A stretch of 64,000 nucleotides of DNA, taken from contig JANQNU010000060.1 in NCBI GenBank assembly GCA_028279405.1, positions 186,001 through 250,000 on the forward strand, given 5' to 3'. Source of the stretch: Phycisphaerae bacterium (GTDB taxonomy: Bacteria; Planctomycetota; Phycisphaerae; UBA1845; Fen-1342). The notes beneath the pieces are model-generated. The model saw nothing but the letters and a program-made list of their open reading frames with translations. It was not told the origin of the DNA and did no database searches. The position numbers and the translations under genes are program-made. Of the stretch, positions 18,131 to 27,262 are shown piece after piece (positions within the stretch are counted from its first letter, which is position 1; each line of letters begins with the position of its first letter).

Positions 18131-18859
18131 TCACGTGCCGGTGGCTTCGCGCGTGGGTGTGTTCAGCACGCGCTCGAGGTCGAGCACGCCATGGTCACTG
18201 GCCAGAGTGTCCATCAGCAGGTTGACGTTCTTGAGCCGCTCGCGCGCGAGCGATTTGGTTGTCTCGAACCGGAAGCCATCATTGACGCGCATTTCCCAGT
18301 ATTGATACTCCTGCTGCCGTTGCCAGGATTGAACCAGATCGCCGAGCGGCCGTCCCTCGAACTGATACTGACGAAACAACCTCAGGAAGTACAGCAGGCC
18401 TACTTCGTCGAGGTTTTCCGCTTCCGATAACACCCGCGCTTCCAGCATCTCCGTGTTCCGACGATTACACTCACGGACCGCATCGGCGGCTGATCGAACC
18501 GCCTTCGCGGGAAGGATCGACGCCAGATTCTCCTGAAGCAGTACGGCGCCGAGCTCCCGTTGCATATCGGTCGTCGGTCGTGTGAGAATCTGCTCGCGCT
18601 TGACCTGCCCAGTCCGAAACTGGTCGGCCCAGCCGGCGTCGTGGAACAGCGCCGCAGCGGTCAATACCGAGTCGTCGAGCTCGAGGTTGGCCAGCTCGGG
18701 TATGTGACGCAGCAGCCGTGCGATCCGCGCAACCCGCAGACTGTGCTCCCAGAGGAACAAATCGACCCGGGACTCCGGGCACTCAATGGTGAGCACGTGG
18801 CGTGCAACGGCATTGAGACGTTCGTAGGGCGGACGGATCTGACTGTTTCTTGGCGGCAT
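18131..18859 (-). CDS. HD-domain protein
   Basis: 242 residues. The metal-binding HD pattern is His39 in FLWEHSLRVARIARLL, and His73-Asp74 in AAALFHDAGW. Later, EAENLDEVGLLYFLRLF supplies the downstream Asp/Glu seen in HD phosphohydrolases. This could be a nucleotide or cyclic-nucleotide phosphohydrolase; the substrate is unknown. The C-terminal helix region is charged. It is transcribed divergently from the HDOD gene at 19129, with a 269-base gap that holds no gene. Confidence 0.75.
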   Translation of the reverse strand: MPPRNSQIRPPYERLNAVARHVLTIECPESRVDLFLWEHSLRVARIARLLRHIPELANLELDDSVLTAAALFHDAGWADQFRTGQVKREQILTRPTTDMQRELGAVLLQENLASILPAKAVRSAADAVRECNRRNTEMLEARVLSEAENLDEVGLLYFLRLFRQYQFEGRPLGDLVQSWQRQQEYQYWEMRVNDGFRFETTKSLARERLKNVNLLMDTLASDHGVLDLERVLNTPTREATGT

Positions 18860-19128
18860 CGGTCACCTGGGAATGCGCCCCCGCGCCCCGTTCCGGCGGA
18901 CGGAAGGCAAAGTCAATACCAGTATGGTAGCAAACGTACCACTCCCGGTAAACCTGAGCCCTATAACGGGGCCCGGACCAATCATCCAATCTTCTCCCGG
19001 GAACCGGATATTCGGTCAGCGCGCCCGCTAATTGAATTCCGACCTCCTTCTTACCGAAACATTCTGAGACTGCTCTCAATCGGCGCAGTCGACACAATTT
19101 GGCACGCGGCGCATCACGTGAGGGAAGT

Positions 19129-20031
19129 ATGAGCACAACGGCCAATCAGTCGGGAATGCAGTCCGGCAGCAATCCGAAATCGCTTCCGCCCGAGCTGCAA
19201 AAGGCGATGTCCAAGGTCACGGACATCGCTTCGCTCCCCGAAATCACGACCCGCATCGTCGAGGTCGTCGAGGACCCGAAGGCCACCGCGCACGATATGC
19301 ACGAGATCGTCCGTAGCGATCCGGCCCTGGCCACCAAGATCCTCAAGGTCGTCAACTCGGCTTTCTACGGCTTGCCGTCGCAGATCGCGAGCCTCGACCG
19401 CGCAATCATTATGCTGGGCCTTTCAGCCGTCAAAAACATCGCGCTCGCGGCGTCCCTGACACGCTTTTTCAAAGGCGGCGAGCTCTCAGAGCACTTCGCA
19501 GCACGTGACTTGTGGCAACATTCGATCGCCGTCGGCGTATGCGCCAAGTCCATCGCCGACAAGGTCCGCTATGCCCAGGAAGAAGCGTTCGTTGGCGGAC
19601 TCGTGCACGACATGGGCCTGCTCGTCATCCAGCAGCTCTTCGCAGATCGGCTCAAGGAAGTCGCCGAGAAGTGCTACGCCGAGCCGCAGAACTTCCTCGA
19701 GCTCGAAACCAGCCTGATCGGCGCCGACCATCAAGCCTTCGGCGTCGCACTGGCCACGAAGTGGAAGTTCCCTCCAGCCCTGCGCTACGTCGTCTCATAC
19801 CACCACGATCCGCATCTGCTCAAGCCCGAGTTCCAGCGGCTGACGAGCATCATCTATATCGCCGACACGATCTGTTGCCAGAACAAGATCGGCTTCTGGC
19901 TCACCGGTGCCACCCAGGCGCTGACCGAGGAAGTGCTTGGCGCTGCTATGGTCACCCCCGACCAACTTCAGGAGGTCGCGCAAGAACTGCCCGAGCGACT
20001 CCAGGAGGCCGAGCAGATCTTCAACGAATAG
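19129..20031 (+). CDS. HDOD-domain regulatory protein
   Basis: 300 residues. A Ser/Asn-rich lead of 25 residues is followed by an HDOD domain at about 30-230. The stretch DPALATKILKVVNSAFYGLP and the region LDRAIIMLGLSAVKNIAL are typical. An HD doublet is retained in GGLVHDMGL, and SYHHDPHLL follows. HDOD proteins act in signalling, often with chemotaxis or second-messenger systems; catalysis is usually not shown. The start has AGGGA only three bases upstream. Its partner HDOD protein lies at 25901 in the chemosensory cluster. A strong terminator follows. Confidence 0.88.
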   Translation: MSTTANQSGMQSGSNPKSLPPELQKAMSKVTDIASLPEITTRIVEVVEDPKATAHDMHEIVRSDPALATKILKVVNSAFYGLPSQIASLDRAIIMLGLSAVKNIALAASLTRFFKGGELSEHFAARDLWQHSIAVGVCAKSIADKVRYAQEEAFVGGLVHDMGLLVIQQLFADRLKEVAEKCYAEPQNFLELETSLIGADHQAFGVALATKWKFPPALRYVVSYHHDPHLLKPEFQRLTSIIYIADTICCQNKIGFWLTGATQALTEEVLGAAMVTPDQLQEVAQELPERLQEAEQIFNE

Positions 20032-20065
20032 CTTCAGCGTTCAAATCGCCCGCGAAAAACACAAA

Positions 20066-20095
20066 ACGCCCTGCCAGTCTAGGACGGCAGGGCGT
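20066..20095. terminator. Bidirectional intrinsic terminator
   Basis: ACGCCCTGCC at 20066-20075 pairs perfectly with GGCAGGGCGT at 20086-20095. Three inner base pairs extend the stem past a one-base bulge. The + side is followed by CGTTGTTTG and the minus side by a T-rich run, so it can serve both the HDOD gene and the convergent ABM gene. Confidence 0.85.
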
Positions 20096-20130
20096 CGTTG
20101 TTTGTGACACAATCGATCGTGCGACGAGGA

Positions 20131-20463
20131 CTAGTGCGGGACCGGACACTGGCCGGCGCCGGTCGCGGCCTGATCGCTGGTACCGCCGTAGACTTCATGC
20201 TTCGGGGTGGTTTGCAGGATCTTGCTCTTGCCCCACGCAGTGACGCTGGCAAACTTGTCTGAGCCGGTGAACGCGCGGAAGGCCGTTTCCGTCTCCCACT
20301 GCGAGATCACCAGGTAGCTCTGCGGGTCGGTGACCGCTCGGAACAGGTGCGTTTCTTCGTGGCCGTCGAGCTCCGCCATCACGGTCAACACTTTGTCAAA
20401 GACCGTCTCGAACTCGACTTCCTTGCCCGGAATGACCTTGTAGTTCATGCCTACGGTGACCAT
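20131..20463 (-). CDS. Antibiotic biosynthesis monooxygenase (ABM) domain protein
   Basis: 110 residues, a single ferredoxin-like ABM domain. The pattern MVTVGMNYKVIPGKEVEFETVF, then HLFRAVTDPQSYLVISQWET and the final FRAFTGSDKFAS stretch, is typical. Members include haem-degrading and quinone monooxygenases; the role here is unknown. GGGAGG lies six bases before ATG 20463. It ends in a small Cys/Pro-containing tail. Transcription ends at the shared hairpin at 20066-20095. Confidence 0.8.
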   Translation of the reverse strand: MVTVGMNYKVIPGKEVEFETVFDKVLTVMAELDGHEETHLFRAVTDPQSYLVISQWETETAFRAFTGSDKFASVTAWGKSKILQTTPKHEVYGGTSDQAATGAGQCPVPH

Positions 20464-20578
20464 CGACCGCCTCCCAGGGTGCTCGGTGTTATGACTCTTC
20501 TCAGTGAGACATCCGCGCTATCGGGCGCCGCGCGGTGCCATCTTGAGCGGAGCGCGTGATCGCGGGAGTGGGTGCGGC

Positions 20579-21862
20579 TCACGCGTCGGGACGCGTATCC
20601 CGAGATGCCGGAAATCCACGGGCGCCACCGAACACGTCGCGGCGCCAGAGCCGCAGCAGCAGCGGCAGCGTGAGCAGGGCGCACAGGATCTGCGTGAAGC
20701 CCGCGAAGACGAATGCGAGCTGGTACGCGGCCGTCGTTCCGAAAGGCGTAGTCGCGAGCTGACAGATCGTTCCGGCCACGATGGGGCCGGCAATGAACCC
20801 GAGTGAACCCGCGGCATTGAAGCCCGCGTAGGCGCTACCACGCAATCGTTGCGGCGCAAAAGTTGCGCAGAGCGACAGCGTCGGAGCGAACATGAGCGCG
20901 CTGACGACGCCGGACGCGAGCATCACCCCCGGCAGCCAGTTCACGTCGACGAAGCCATAGGACGCGATGAGCACGCCGAAGCTCAGGCTTCCGATCACCA
21001 ATGGAAAGACCGGTCCGATGCGATCGATGACGCGCCCGGCGGGGTACACCAGCAGGGCAAAGGGGACCAGGAACATCACCAATAGCCGGGAACGCGTCGC
21101 GGGGAGCATCTCGTGCGTATCCGCGAGAAAGAGCACGAAGCTGGAGATGATCACGCCGACGCAGAAGCGATCGATGAACGTATAGGCGAAGGGGATCAGC
21201 AGTTGACGGTGTTTGCGCAAGACTGCCCACGTCCAGCGGGTGCGTTCCGCCCGATCCTGCGCGCGATTGCGCAGGAACATCAGTGTCAGCAGCGCGCCGC
21301 CCGCCGCTACGATCGCTGCGACGACGAATGCGATATGCGGTGCCGCCAGGCCGCCGAGGCGCGTTCCCGCCGCCGTGCCGAGCATCATGCACGCGCCGAC
21401 CACGCCCATAACCCGTCCCCGGCTTCCCGGCCGGGATAGGTCCGCGCCGCACGCCATCAGCGCCGAGAGCGCCAGCATGTGCGCCACACCTTCCAACCCG
21501 CGCAGCAGCAGCAGTGTGCGCAAGTCCGGCGCGAACTGCAGGCCAAGCAGCAGCAACGCATCGAGTAGTAGCCCGCTGGCCACTACCCAGACGCGGGTGT
21601 AGCGGTCGCAACAATGGGCGATCAGCGGCGTCGCGCAAATGGCGCCGATCAGGTTGGCCGACATGAACGAGTGGGTCCAAAACGCGCCGGCGCCGAACCG
21701 TTCCGCGACGACCTCCTTGAGCACCGGCACGATCAGCGACGATGGGACCATCGCAACCAGCGTCAGGCCCGCAATCGGCCAAACCGCCGACCATGGAACG
21801 GTATGGTCCGAGGACGTGGTCGGTCGTGACAGCTTCCAAGGATGATTCGCCGAGATGCCCAT
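20579..21862 (-). CDS. Major facilitator superfamily transporter
   Basis: 427 residues with about 12 hydrophobic segments and the usual central loop (around RNRAQDRAERTRWTWAVLRKH). An MFS-like motif occurs after the second helix (LIAHCCDRYTRVWVVASG). Proton-coupled efflux or uptake of a small molecule is likely, but the substrate cannot be inferred. ATG 21862 has GGAAG five bases upstream; a longer frame to 21928 is not supported. It lies 115 bases from the ABM gene on the same strand. Confidence 0.85.
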   Translation of the reverse strand: MGISANHPWKLSRPTTSSDHTVPWSAVWPIAGLTLVAMVPSSLIVPVLKEVVAERFGAGAFWTHSFMSANLIGAICATPLIAHCCDRYTRVWVVASGLLLDALLLLGLQFAPDLRTLLLLRGLEGVAHMLALSALMACGADLSRPGSRGRVMGVVGACMMLGTAAGTRLGGLAAPHIAFVVAAIVAAGGALLTLMFLRNRAQDRAERTRWTWAVLRKHRQLLIPFAYTFIDRFCVGVIISSFVLFLADTHEMLPATRSRLLVMFLVPFALLVYPAGRVIDRIGPVFPLVIGSLSFGVLIASYGFVDVNWLPGVMLASGVVSALMFAPTLSLCATFAPQRLRGSAYAGFNAAGSLGFIAGPIVAGTICQLATTPFGTTAAYQLAFVFAGFTQILCALLTLPLLLRLWRRDVFGGARGFPASRDTRPDA

Positions 21863-22345
21863 GTTCGCTTCCGTTGGCGTGCGACCGGGTGTCGCCGTCC
21901 GATATCCGTGCGGCCTAGAAAAGACCACCGCACCCGATCCTATCCCCGTATCGGCCCCGCGCCACCCCCTCCATTAGCTGACGGTGAGGCTCTCCGCGCC
22001 GGCGCCGCTGTTTCTCCGAGGGAAACTCTGAGGGTACTGGCGCATCGGTTTCGGTCCCGTCGAGGAGCCGACGACTCGGTAGCGGCGGTTCGTCCCGGCT
22101 CGTGTTGCGCATTCGTTTCTTGCGCGGAACGCGGCGTCCGGCCCGCAAATCCCGCTCCTAACTGAATGGTCCCTGAAGGCTGACCGATATCCATTGCGGG
22201 CCTCGTTGCAAGGAGCGGTTGCCTTGACCGCCGGGGCCGGTCGTGAATGGCCTTCGGGTTCGCTCGTCAGACGGATTTGTGCCCCCCGCGGCTACCACGG
22301 CCGATGTGAATCGAACAACTCGTTGAAACCTGTGAGGAGCCTCTG
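21863..22345. other. Gap before the five-PAS receptor gene
   Basis: 483 bases between the divergent MFS and receptor genes, so both promoters should lie here. Short open frames occur but none has a ribosome-binding site with family resemblance. No clear sigma-70 or sigma-28 pair, hairpin or repeat was found. GAGGAG at 22334-22339 is the ribosome-binding site of the receptor gene. Confidence 0.5.
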
Positions 22346-25273
22346 ATGTCCGACGCGGGCACGACCAACAACGTCAGCCTCAACACCCTCTCCACGATGC
22401 TCGATGAGAGTCCGACGCCGATGATGTTGGCGGATCAGGACCTCAACATCGTCTATATGAACAAGGTTTCACTCGAGAAGCTGCGGAGCGTCGAGCAGTA
22501 CCTGCCCTGTACGGCGGACCAGGTCGTCGGCCAGAGCATCGACTTCTTCCACAAACAGCCGGCGCATCAGCGGAAGCTGTTGAGCAATCCGCGAAACCTG
22601 CCGCATCAGACAATCATCGAGCTGGGACCGGAGAAGCTCGACCTGTTGGTCAGCCCGATCTTCGACGAGGGCGGCAAGCAGCAGGGCACGATGGTCACCT
22701 GGACGGTCGTGACGGAGAAGATCCGTGCCGAGGGCGAGCAGAAGCGGCTCCAGCAGATGGTCGAGAACTCGCCGACACCGGTGATTCTGGCCGACGCCGA
22801 CTTCAACATCACCTACATGAACCCGGTCTCGCTCGAAACGCTCAAGAGCGTGCAGCAGTATCTACCGTGCGCGGCCGAAGAGATCGTCGGGAAGAACGTC
22901 GACTTCTTCCACAAGAACCCATCCTACCAGCGCGGAATCCTGAGCAACCCGAAAGCCAATCTGCCGAAGCAAGCCATCATCGAGGTCGGCCCGGAGAAGC
23001 TGGACCTGCTGGTGAGCGGCATCTTCGATGACGACGGCAACTTCCTCGGACCGATGGTCACCTGGAGCGTCGTCACGCAGAAGCTCAAGGCCGAGGCAGA
23101 GCAGAAGCGGCTCGAGCAGATGGTCGAGAACTCGCCGACGCCGGTGATTCTGGCGGACGCCGACTTCAACATCACCTACATGAATCCGATCTCGCTCGAG
23201 ACACTCAAGAGCGTACAGCAGTACCTGCCCTGTACGGCGGAAGAAATCGTCGGGAAGAACATCGACTTCTTCCATAAGGACCCGTCATACCAGCGCGGCA
23301 TCCTGCGTGATCCGAAGCGCACGCTTCCGCGACAGGCGATCATCCAGGTCGGCCCGGAGAAGCTCGACCTGCTGGTCAGCGGCATCTTCGATGACGAGGA
23401 TAACTTCCTCGGACCGATGGTCACCTGGAGCGTGGTCACGCAAAAGCTCAAGGCCGAGGCAGAGCAGAAGCGCCTGCAGCAGATGGTGGAGAACTCGCCG
23501 ACGCCGGTGATGTTGGCCGACAAGGACCTGAACATCACCTACATGAACCCCATCTCGCTCAAGACCTTGAAGACGGTTGAGCAGTACCTGCCTTGCTCGG
23601 CGGACGACATCATCGGGAAGAGCGTCGACTTCTTCCACAAGGATCCGAGCTACCAGCGCGGCATCCTCGGCAACCCGAAGGCCAACCTGCCGCGGCAGGC
23701 GATCATTCAGGTCGGACCCGAGAAACTTGACCTGCTGGTCAGCCCGATCTTCGACGCCGACGGCGAATTCCTCGGACCGATGGTCACCTGGAGCGTCGTG
23801 ACGGCGAAGCTCAAGGCCGACTTCGAGTCGTCGATGAAGACGGCGATGATCGAGAACGCGCCGGTCAACATCATCCTGGCCGACAAGGACCTGACGATCA
23901 CGTACGTCAACCCGGCGACTGTCAAGAACCTGCAGCCGTACCAGCACTACCTGCCGGTGCCGCTCGACAAGGTCGTTGGAAGCTGCATCGATATCTTCCA
24001 CAAGAACCCGGCCGGTCCGCGGCAGATTCTCGCAGATCCCAAGAACCTTCCGCACCAGGCGAACATCCAGCTCGGCGACCAGACGCTCGATCTGCTGGTC
24101 AGCGCGATCTATGACAACAATAACGAATACGTTGGCCCGATGGTCACGTGGGAGAACATCACCGAGCGACTCAAGCTCGAAGAAGACACCAAGCGCATGT
24201 CCGAAGAAGCCCAGCAGCGCGAAGCGGAGCTGCGCGAGAAGGTCTCGGTCCTGCTGGAGACCGTCAACTCGGCCGCCAACGGCGACCTGACCACGGACGT
24301 CGCCATCGAGGGCGACGACGCGGTCGGCCAGATGGCGGAAGGCATGCGGAAGATGATCGGAAACCTGCGCGAGCTGATCGTCAAGATCAAGGAAGCGGTC
24401 GAGCAGGTGGGTGCCGGTGCGACCGAAGTCAGCTCGTCGTCGCAACAGCTCGCTGAAGGTGCCAGTGAGCAGGCCTCTTCGCTCGAAGAGACGTCCAGCG
24501 CGCTCGAAGAGATGACCGCCATGACGCGGACCAACGCCGAGAACGCCGGCAAGGCCGACGAGCTCAGCGGCCAGGCACGCAAGTCGGCGCTGGAAGGCAC
24601 GGACATCATGAAGCGCCTGACCGGCACGATGTCCGGGATCACCGATGCGTCGGAGCAGATCTCGAAGATCATCAAGGTCATCGAGGAGATCGCGTTCCAG
24701 ACCAACCTGCTCGCCTTGAACGCGGCCGTGGAAGCCGCACGGGCCGGCGAGCATGGCAAGGGCTTCGCAGTCGTCGCCGAAGAGGTTCGAAACCTGGCTC
24801 AGCGCAGTGCCCAGGCCGCAAAGGAAACGACGGCGCTGATCGAAAACTCGGTGAACCGGGCGAAGGAAGGCACGTCGGTCACCGGCGAAGCGGCCAAGGC
24901 GCTCGACTCGATCGTCGAGAACATCGGGAAGGTCGCCGAACTGATCAACGGCATCAATACCGCTTGCTCGGAACAGGCCCAGGGCATCGAGCAGATCAAC
25001 AACGCGGTCACGCAGATGGACAAGGTCACGCAACAGAACGCTGCGGGTGCCGAAGAGTCCGCCAGTGCGTCCGAAGAGATGAACGCCCAGGCGGTCTCGC
25101 TCAAGGAGATGGTCGATTCGTTCAAGGTCAGCGAAGAAGGCGCCGGGTCGCCATTCGGTGGCGGATCCAAGCCCGCCCCGTCGGCCAAACCGAAGGCTAA
25201 CGGGCGTACGGCGACCTCCAACGGCTCCGATGACGCCGCCTTCGAAAGTCTCGCCGACCTGGCTGAGTTCTGA
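22346..25273 (+). CDS. Soluble methyl-accepting chemotaxis protein with five tandem PAS domains
   Basis: 975 residues and no transmembrane segment, so it is cytoplasmic. Five PAS domains of about 121 residues fill positions 15-612. A HAMP-like stretch follows at about 635-690. The MCP signalling domain runs from about 690 to 925, with its hairpin tip at 781-822 ([19 protein letters not shown]). Each PAS unit has a conserved His in [FI]FHK (69, 189, 310, 431, 552) and a Trp in MVTW (119, 240, 361, 482, 602). These resemble the haem-ligand His and ligand-binding Trp of Aer2-type PAS domains, so oxygen sensing is inferred. A Gly/Pro/Ala tail ends in LAEF. cheD, an HDOD gene and cheY follow. Confidence 0.92.
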   Translation: MSDAGTTNNVSLNTLSTMLDESPTPMMLADQDLNIVYMNKVSLEKLRSVEQYLPCTADQVVGQSIDFFHKQPAHQRKLLSNPRNLPHQTIIELGPEKLDLLVSPIFDEGGKQQGTMVTWTVVTEKIRAEGEQKRLQQMVENSPTPVILADADFNITYMNPVSLETLKSVQQYLPCAAEEIVGKNVDFFHKNPSYQRGILSNPKANLPKQAIIEVGPEKLDLLVSGIFDDDGNFLGPMVTWSVVTQKLKAEAEQKRLEQMVENSPTPVILADADFNITYMNPISLETLKSVQQYLPCTAEEIVGKNIDFFHKDPSYQRGILRDPKRTLPRQAIIQVGPEKLDLLVSGIFDDEDNFLGPMVTWSVVTQKLKAEAEQKRLQQMVENSPTPVMLADKDLNITYMNPISLKTLKTVEQYLPCSADDIIGKSVDFFHKDPSYQRGILGNPKANLPRQAIIQVGPEKLDLLVSPIFDADGEFLGPMVTWSVVTAKLKADFESSMKTAMIENAPVNIILADKDLTITYVNPATVKNLQPYQHYLPVPLDKVVGSCIDIFHKNPAGPRQILADPKNLPHQANIQLGDQTLDLLVSAIYDNNNEYVGPMVTWENITERLKLEEDTKRMSEEAQQREAELREKVSVLLETVNSAANGDLTTDVAIEGDDAVGQMAEGMRKMIGNLRELIVKIKEAVEQVGAGATEVSSSSQQLAEGASEQASSLEETSSALEEMTAMTRTNAENAGKADELSGQARKSALEGTDIMKRLTGTMSGITDASEQISKIIKVIEEIAFQTNLLALNAAVEAARAGEHGKGFAVVAEEVRNLAQRSAQAAKETTALIENSVNRAKEGTSVTGEAAKALDSIVENIGKVAELINGINTACSEQAQGIEQINNAVTQMDKVTQQNAAGAEESASASEEMNAQAVSLKEMVDSFKVSEEGAGSPFGGGSKPAPSAKPKANGRTATSNGSDDAAFESLADLAEF
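22400..24165 (+). repeat. Five 363-bp tandem repeats encoding PAS domains
   Basis: Units two to four are nearly identical at the DNA level with a period of 363 bases, measured on the conserved GAGAACTC segment at 22763, 23126 and 23489. Units one and five are more diverged. This indicates recent internal duplication within an older array. Confidence 0.9.
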
Positions 25274-25291
25274 TTCGCAGGGTGAAGGCTG

Positions 25292-25323
25292 GCCGGGAGG
25301 AGCCCGACGGGGGCTCCTCCGGC
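25292..25323 (+). terminator. Strong hairpin between the receptor and cheD genes
   Basis: GCCGG-AGGAGCCC pairs with GGGCTCCTCCGGC, 13 base pairs with one bulged G and a GACGG loop. It is followed by ACTTTCC. It lies in the 88-base gap between the receptor gene and cheD and could be a partial terminator that lowers cheD expression, or an RNA-stability element. Confidence 0.6.
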
Positions 25324-25361
25324 ACTTTCCAGAACCATCCTGAACGGAACCAGGCGGCGGA

Positions 25362-25901
25362 ATGAGCTCGACCAGCGTTGAACAGAAGAAACCCGGGCAG
25401 ACTGCGCTCCAGCGCCGATCGAAGAACGACATCGTCGTCGATATCGCGGACCTGGCAGTCTCCGGCGACGTCGACAAGACGCTCGTCACCTACTCGCTCG
25501 GAAGCTGTATCGGCGTCGCACTGTGGGACCCGGTGGCCAAGGTGGCCGGCATGCTGCACTACATGCTGCCCGAGTCCTCCATCTCCGCCGAGAAGGCCAA
25601 GGCCAACCCGGCGATGTTCTGCGACACCGGCATCCCCAAGCTGTTTCGGGCGGCCTATGAGCTGGGCGCCAGCAAGACCCGTATCGTGGTCAAGATCGCC
25701 GGCGGTTCCCAGCTGCTGGACGCGCAGGGGACGTTCAACATCGGGAAACGCAACTATCTGGCGCTTCGAAAGATCTTCTGGAAGAATGGCGTGATGGTCG
25801 AGACCGAGCACGTCGGCGGCAGCCTCAGCCGAACGTTGCGGCTGGAGGTCGGCACCGGGCGGACGAGCATCCGCTTTCGCGGTACCGAGGAGGTCCTCTG
25901 A
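25362..25901 (+). CDS. cheD: Chemoreceptor glutamine deamidase CheD
   Basis: Deamidates glutamines on chemoreceptors and can interact with CheC-type phosphatases. 179 residues. The catalytic set is visible: Thr43 and Cys49 in TYSLGSCIG and His66 in GMLHYMLPES. The first 25 residues are a polar extension. The natural substrate candidate is the five-PAS receptor upstream. The ribosome-binding site is a weak GGCGGA. The stop overlaps the ATG of the HDOD gene by one base, indicating coupling. Confidence 0.95.
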   Translation: MSSTSVEQKKPGQTALQRRSKNDIVVDIADLAVSGDVDKTLVTYSLGSCIGVALWDPVAKVAGMLHYMLPESSISAEKAKANPAMFCDTGIPKLFRAAYELGASKTRIVVKIAGGSQLLDAQGTFNIGKRNYLALRKIFWKNGVMVETEHVGGSLSRTLRLEVGTGRTSIRFRGTEEVL

Positions 25902-26758
25902 TGACGCAGACCATTCAGCAGCTCATCGAACGGGTCGAGTCGCTGCCGCGGATGCGCGACACCACCGTCCGGTTGATCGGAATGGTCAGCGACCCGTCCA
26001 CTCCGATCGGCGACATCGTCGACGTTCTGCGCTACGATCCGATCCTCACGACCGACTTGCTGCGCATCGCGAACTCCGCCGCTTCCGGCGTCGTTCGTCG
26101 CATCGAATCGGTCGAAGAGGCAGTCAAGCTCGTCGGTACCGGGCGTGTTCTGCAACTCGTGCTGGCGGCAAATACCCAGAGCGTGCTCGAAGCGCCGCAA
26201 GAAGGCTACGGGCTGTTCGAAGGGGCGCTCTGGCAACACTCGATCGCGACCGCGCTCGCTGGTCAGACGCTTGCCGCCTACTTGAAGCGACGTGACACCG
26301 GTGCGATCTACACGGCCGGGCTACTGCACGACATCGGCAAGGTTGTGCTGAACGAATGCGTCGCGGACGACTACGCCACGATCCTGCGGCTGGTTTCCGA
26401 GGAGGGCCATTCGTTCCTCGAAGCCGAGTCGAGCGTGCTCGGCTTTACGCACGCGGAGGCCGGGGCGCGCCTGGCGGAATGCTGGGGCCTGCCGCCGTCC
26501 ATCATCAAGTGCATCCGGTTCCATCACACTCCCGACGAATGCGAGGAGGACGTGCTCGTGGACCTGACCCACATTGCGGACACCATCGCGCTCTCCACCG
26601 GCATCGGCGGCGGCTACGACGGACTCGCCTATCGGGCGCACCCGGAAATCATCAAACGGTATGGCCTCAAGGAGCCCGACTTGGAACGCATCGGGCTCGA
26701 AACGATCACCGAGGTCAAGGATGTTCGTTCCTTGTTTGCAAGCGAAGCCGGGGTGTAA
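25901..26758 (+). CDS. HDOD-domain protein of the chemosensory operon
   Basis: 285 residues. The HDOD domain spans about 10-215. Features are SLPRMRDTTVRLIGMVSDPST, YDPILTTDLLRIANSAASG, and VEEAVKLVGTGRVLQLVL. The HD doublet is present in LLHDIGK, and IRFHHTPDE follows. This domain is less similar to the HDOD protein at 19129 than expected for a recent duplicate. It overlaps cheD by one base and is followed by cheY after three bases, so it is part of the receptor operon. HDOD function in such clusters is usually signal output or adaptation; here it is inferred. Confidence 0.88.
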   Translation: MTQTIQQLIERVESLPRMRDTTVRLIGMVSDPSTPIGDIVDVLRYDPILTTDLLRIANSAASGVVRRIESVEEAVKLVGTGRVLQLVLAANTQSVLEAPQEGYGLFEGALWQHSIATALAGQTLAAYLKRRDTGAIYTAGLLHDIGKVVLNECVADDYATILRLVSEEGHSFLEAESSVLGFTHAEAGARLAECWGLPPSIIKCIRFHHTPDECEEDVLVDLTHIADTIALSTGIGGGYDGLAYRAHPEIIKRYGLKEPDLERIGLETITEVKDVRSLFASEAGV

Positions 26759-26761
26759 ATC

Positions 26762-27184
26762 ATGGCGGCCAATATCCTCATTGTGGACGACTCGGCGACG
26801 ATGCGCCGGATGATCCGACGAACCCTCGAACTCGCCGGGCTGGACGTGGCCGAGATCATCGAGGCATCCAACGGAATCGAGGCCTTCGCCAAGCTCGGCC
26901 AGGCGCACGTCGACGTCATCATGCTCGATATCAATATGCCCGTCATGGGCGGCGTGCAGTTCATGGAACGTATCGCCGACGATCCGAAGCTCTCGCAGAT
27001 CCCCATCATCATCGCGTCGACAGAGGGCAGCGAGACGCGCATCGAGAAGCTCGTCGAAACGGGCGCCAAGGGTTACCTGCGCAAGCCGTTCCGGCCCGAA
27101 CAGGTCCGCAGCCTGCTCGAACCGTTCGTCGGTGTTCGCGAGCAACCCGCCGCGGCCCTCGACGACGACGATATGTCCTTCTAA
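26762..27184 (+). CDS. cheY: CheY-type response regulator
   Basis: 140 residues, a single receiver domain. The acidic pocket is Asp9-Asp10, the phosphorylation site is Asp56 in VIMLDINMP, the switch residue is Ser86 in IIIASTEGS, and the Lys is 108 in YLRKPF. It has no output domain, so it should act by protein-protein contact. It closes the receptor-cheD-HDOD operon, three bases after the HDOD stop. No cheA or cheW is in the window. The final Asp-rich tail (DDDDMSF) is unusual but short. Confidence 0.92.
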   Translation: MAANILIVDDSATMRRMIRRTLELAGLDVAEIIEASNGIEAFAKLGQAHVDVIMLDINMPVMGGVQFMERIADDPKLSQIPIIIASTEGSETRIEKLVETGAKGYLRKPFRPEQVRSLLEPFVGVREQPAAALDDDDMSF

Positions 27185-27212
27185 ACCCCGCCGCACTCCG
27201 AGCAGGCCAAGC

Positions 27213-27248
27213 GGGCGCTGCGGTTCACCCGACCGCGTTGTCGCCCGC
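27213..27248. terminator. Compound hairpin between convergent cheY and HAF-repeat genes
   Basis: Outer arms GCGGGCG (27213-27219) and CGCCCGC (27242-27248) enclose an inner stem GCGGT/ACCGC. The position between convergent genes supports termination in one or both directions. No T-run is present. Confidence 0.5.
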
Positions 27249-27262
27249 ACCCGTCCACCCGA

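Noticed and set aside
22400-24165. Assembly duplication
   Set aside because: The five units differ at many positions and keep one reading frame, so true tandem duplication is more likely than an artefact, though long reads would settle it.
23285-25489. 734-residue open frame on the minus strand opposite the five-PAS receptor
   Set aside because: It is a mirror of repetitive PAS and MCP coding sequence, with repeated low-complexity Leu/Arg/Asp residues and no ribosome-binding site.
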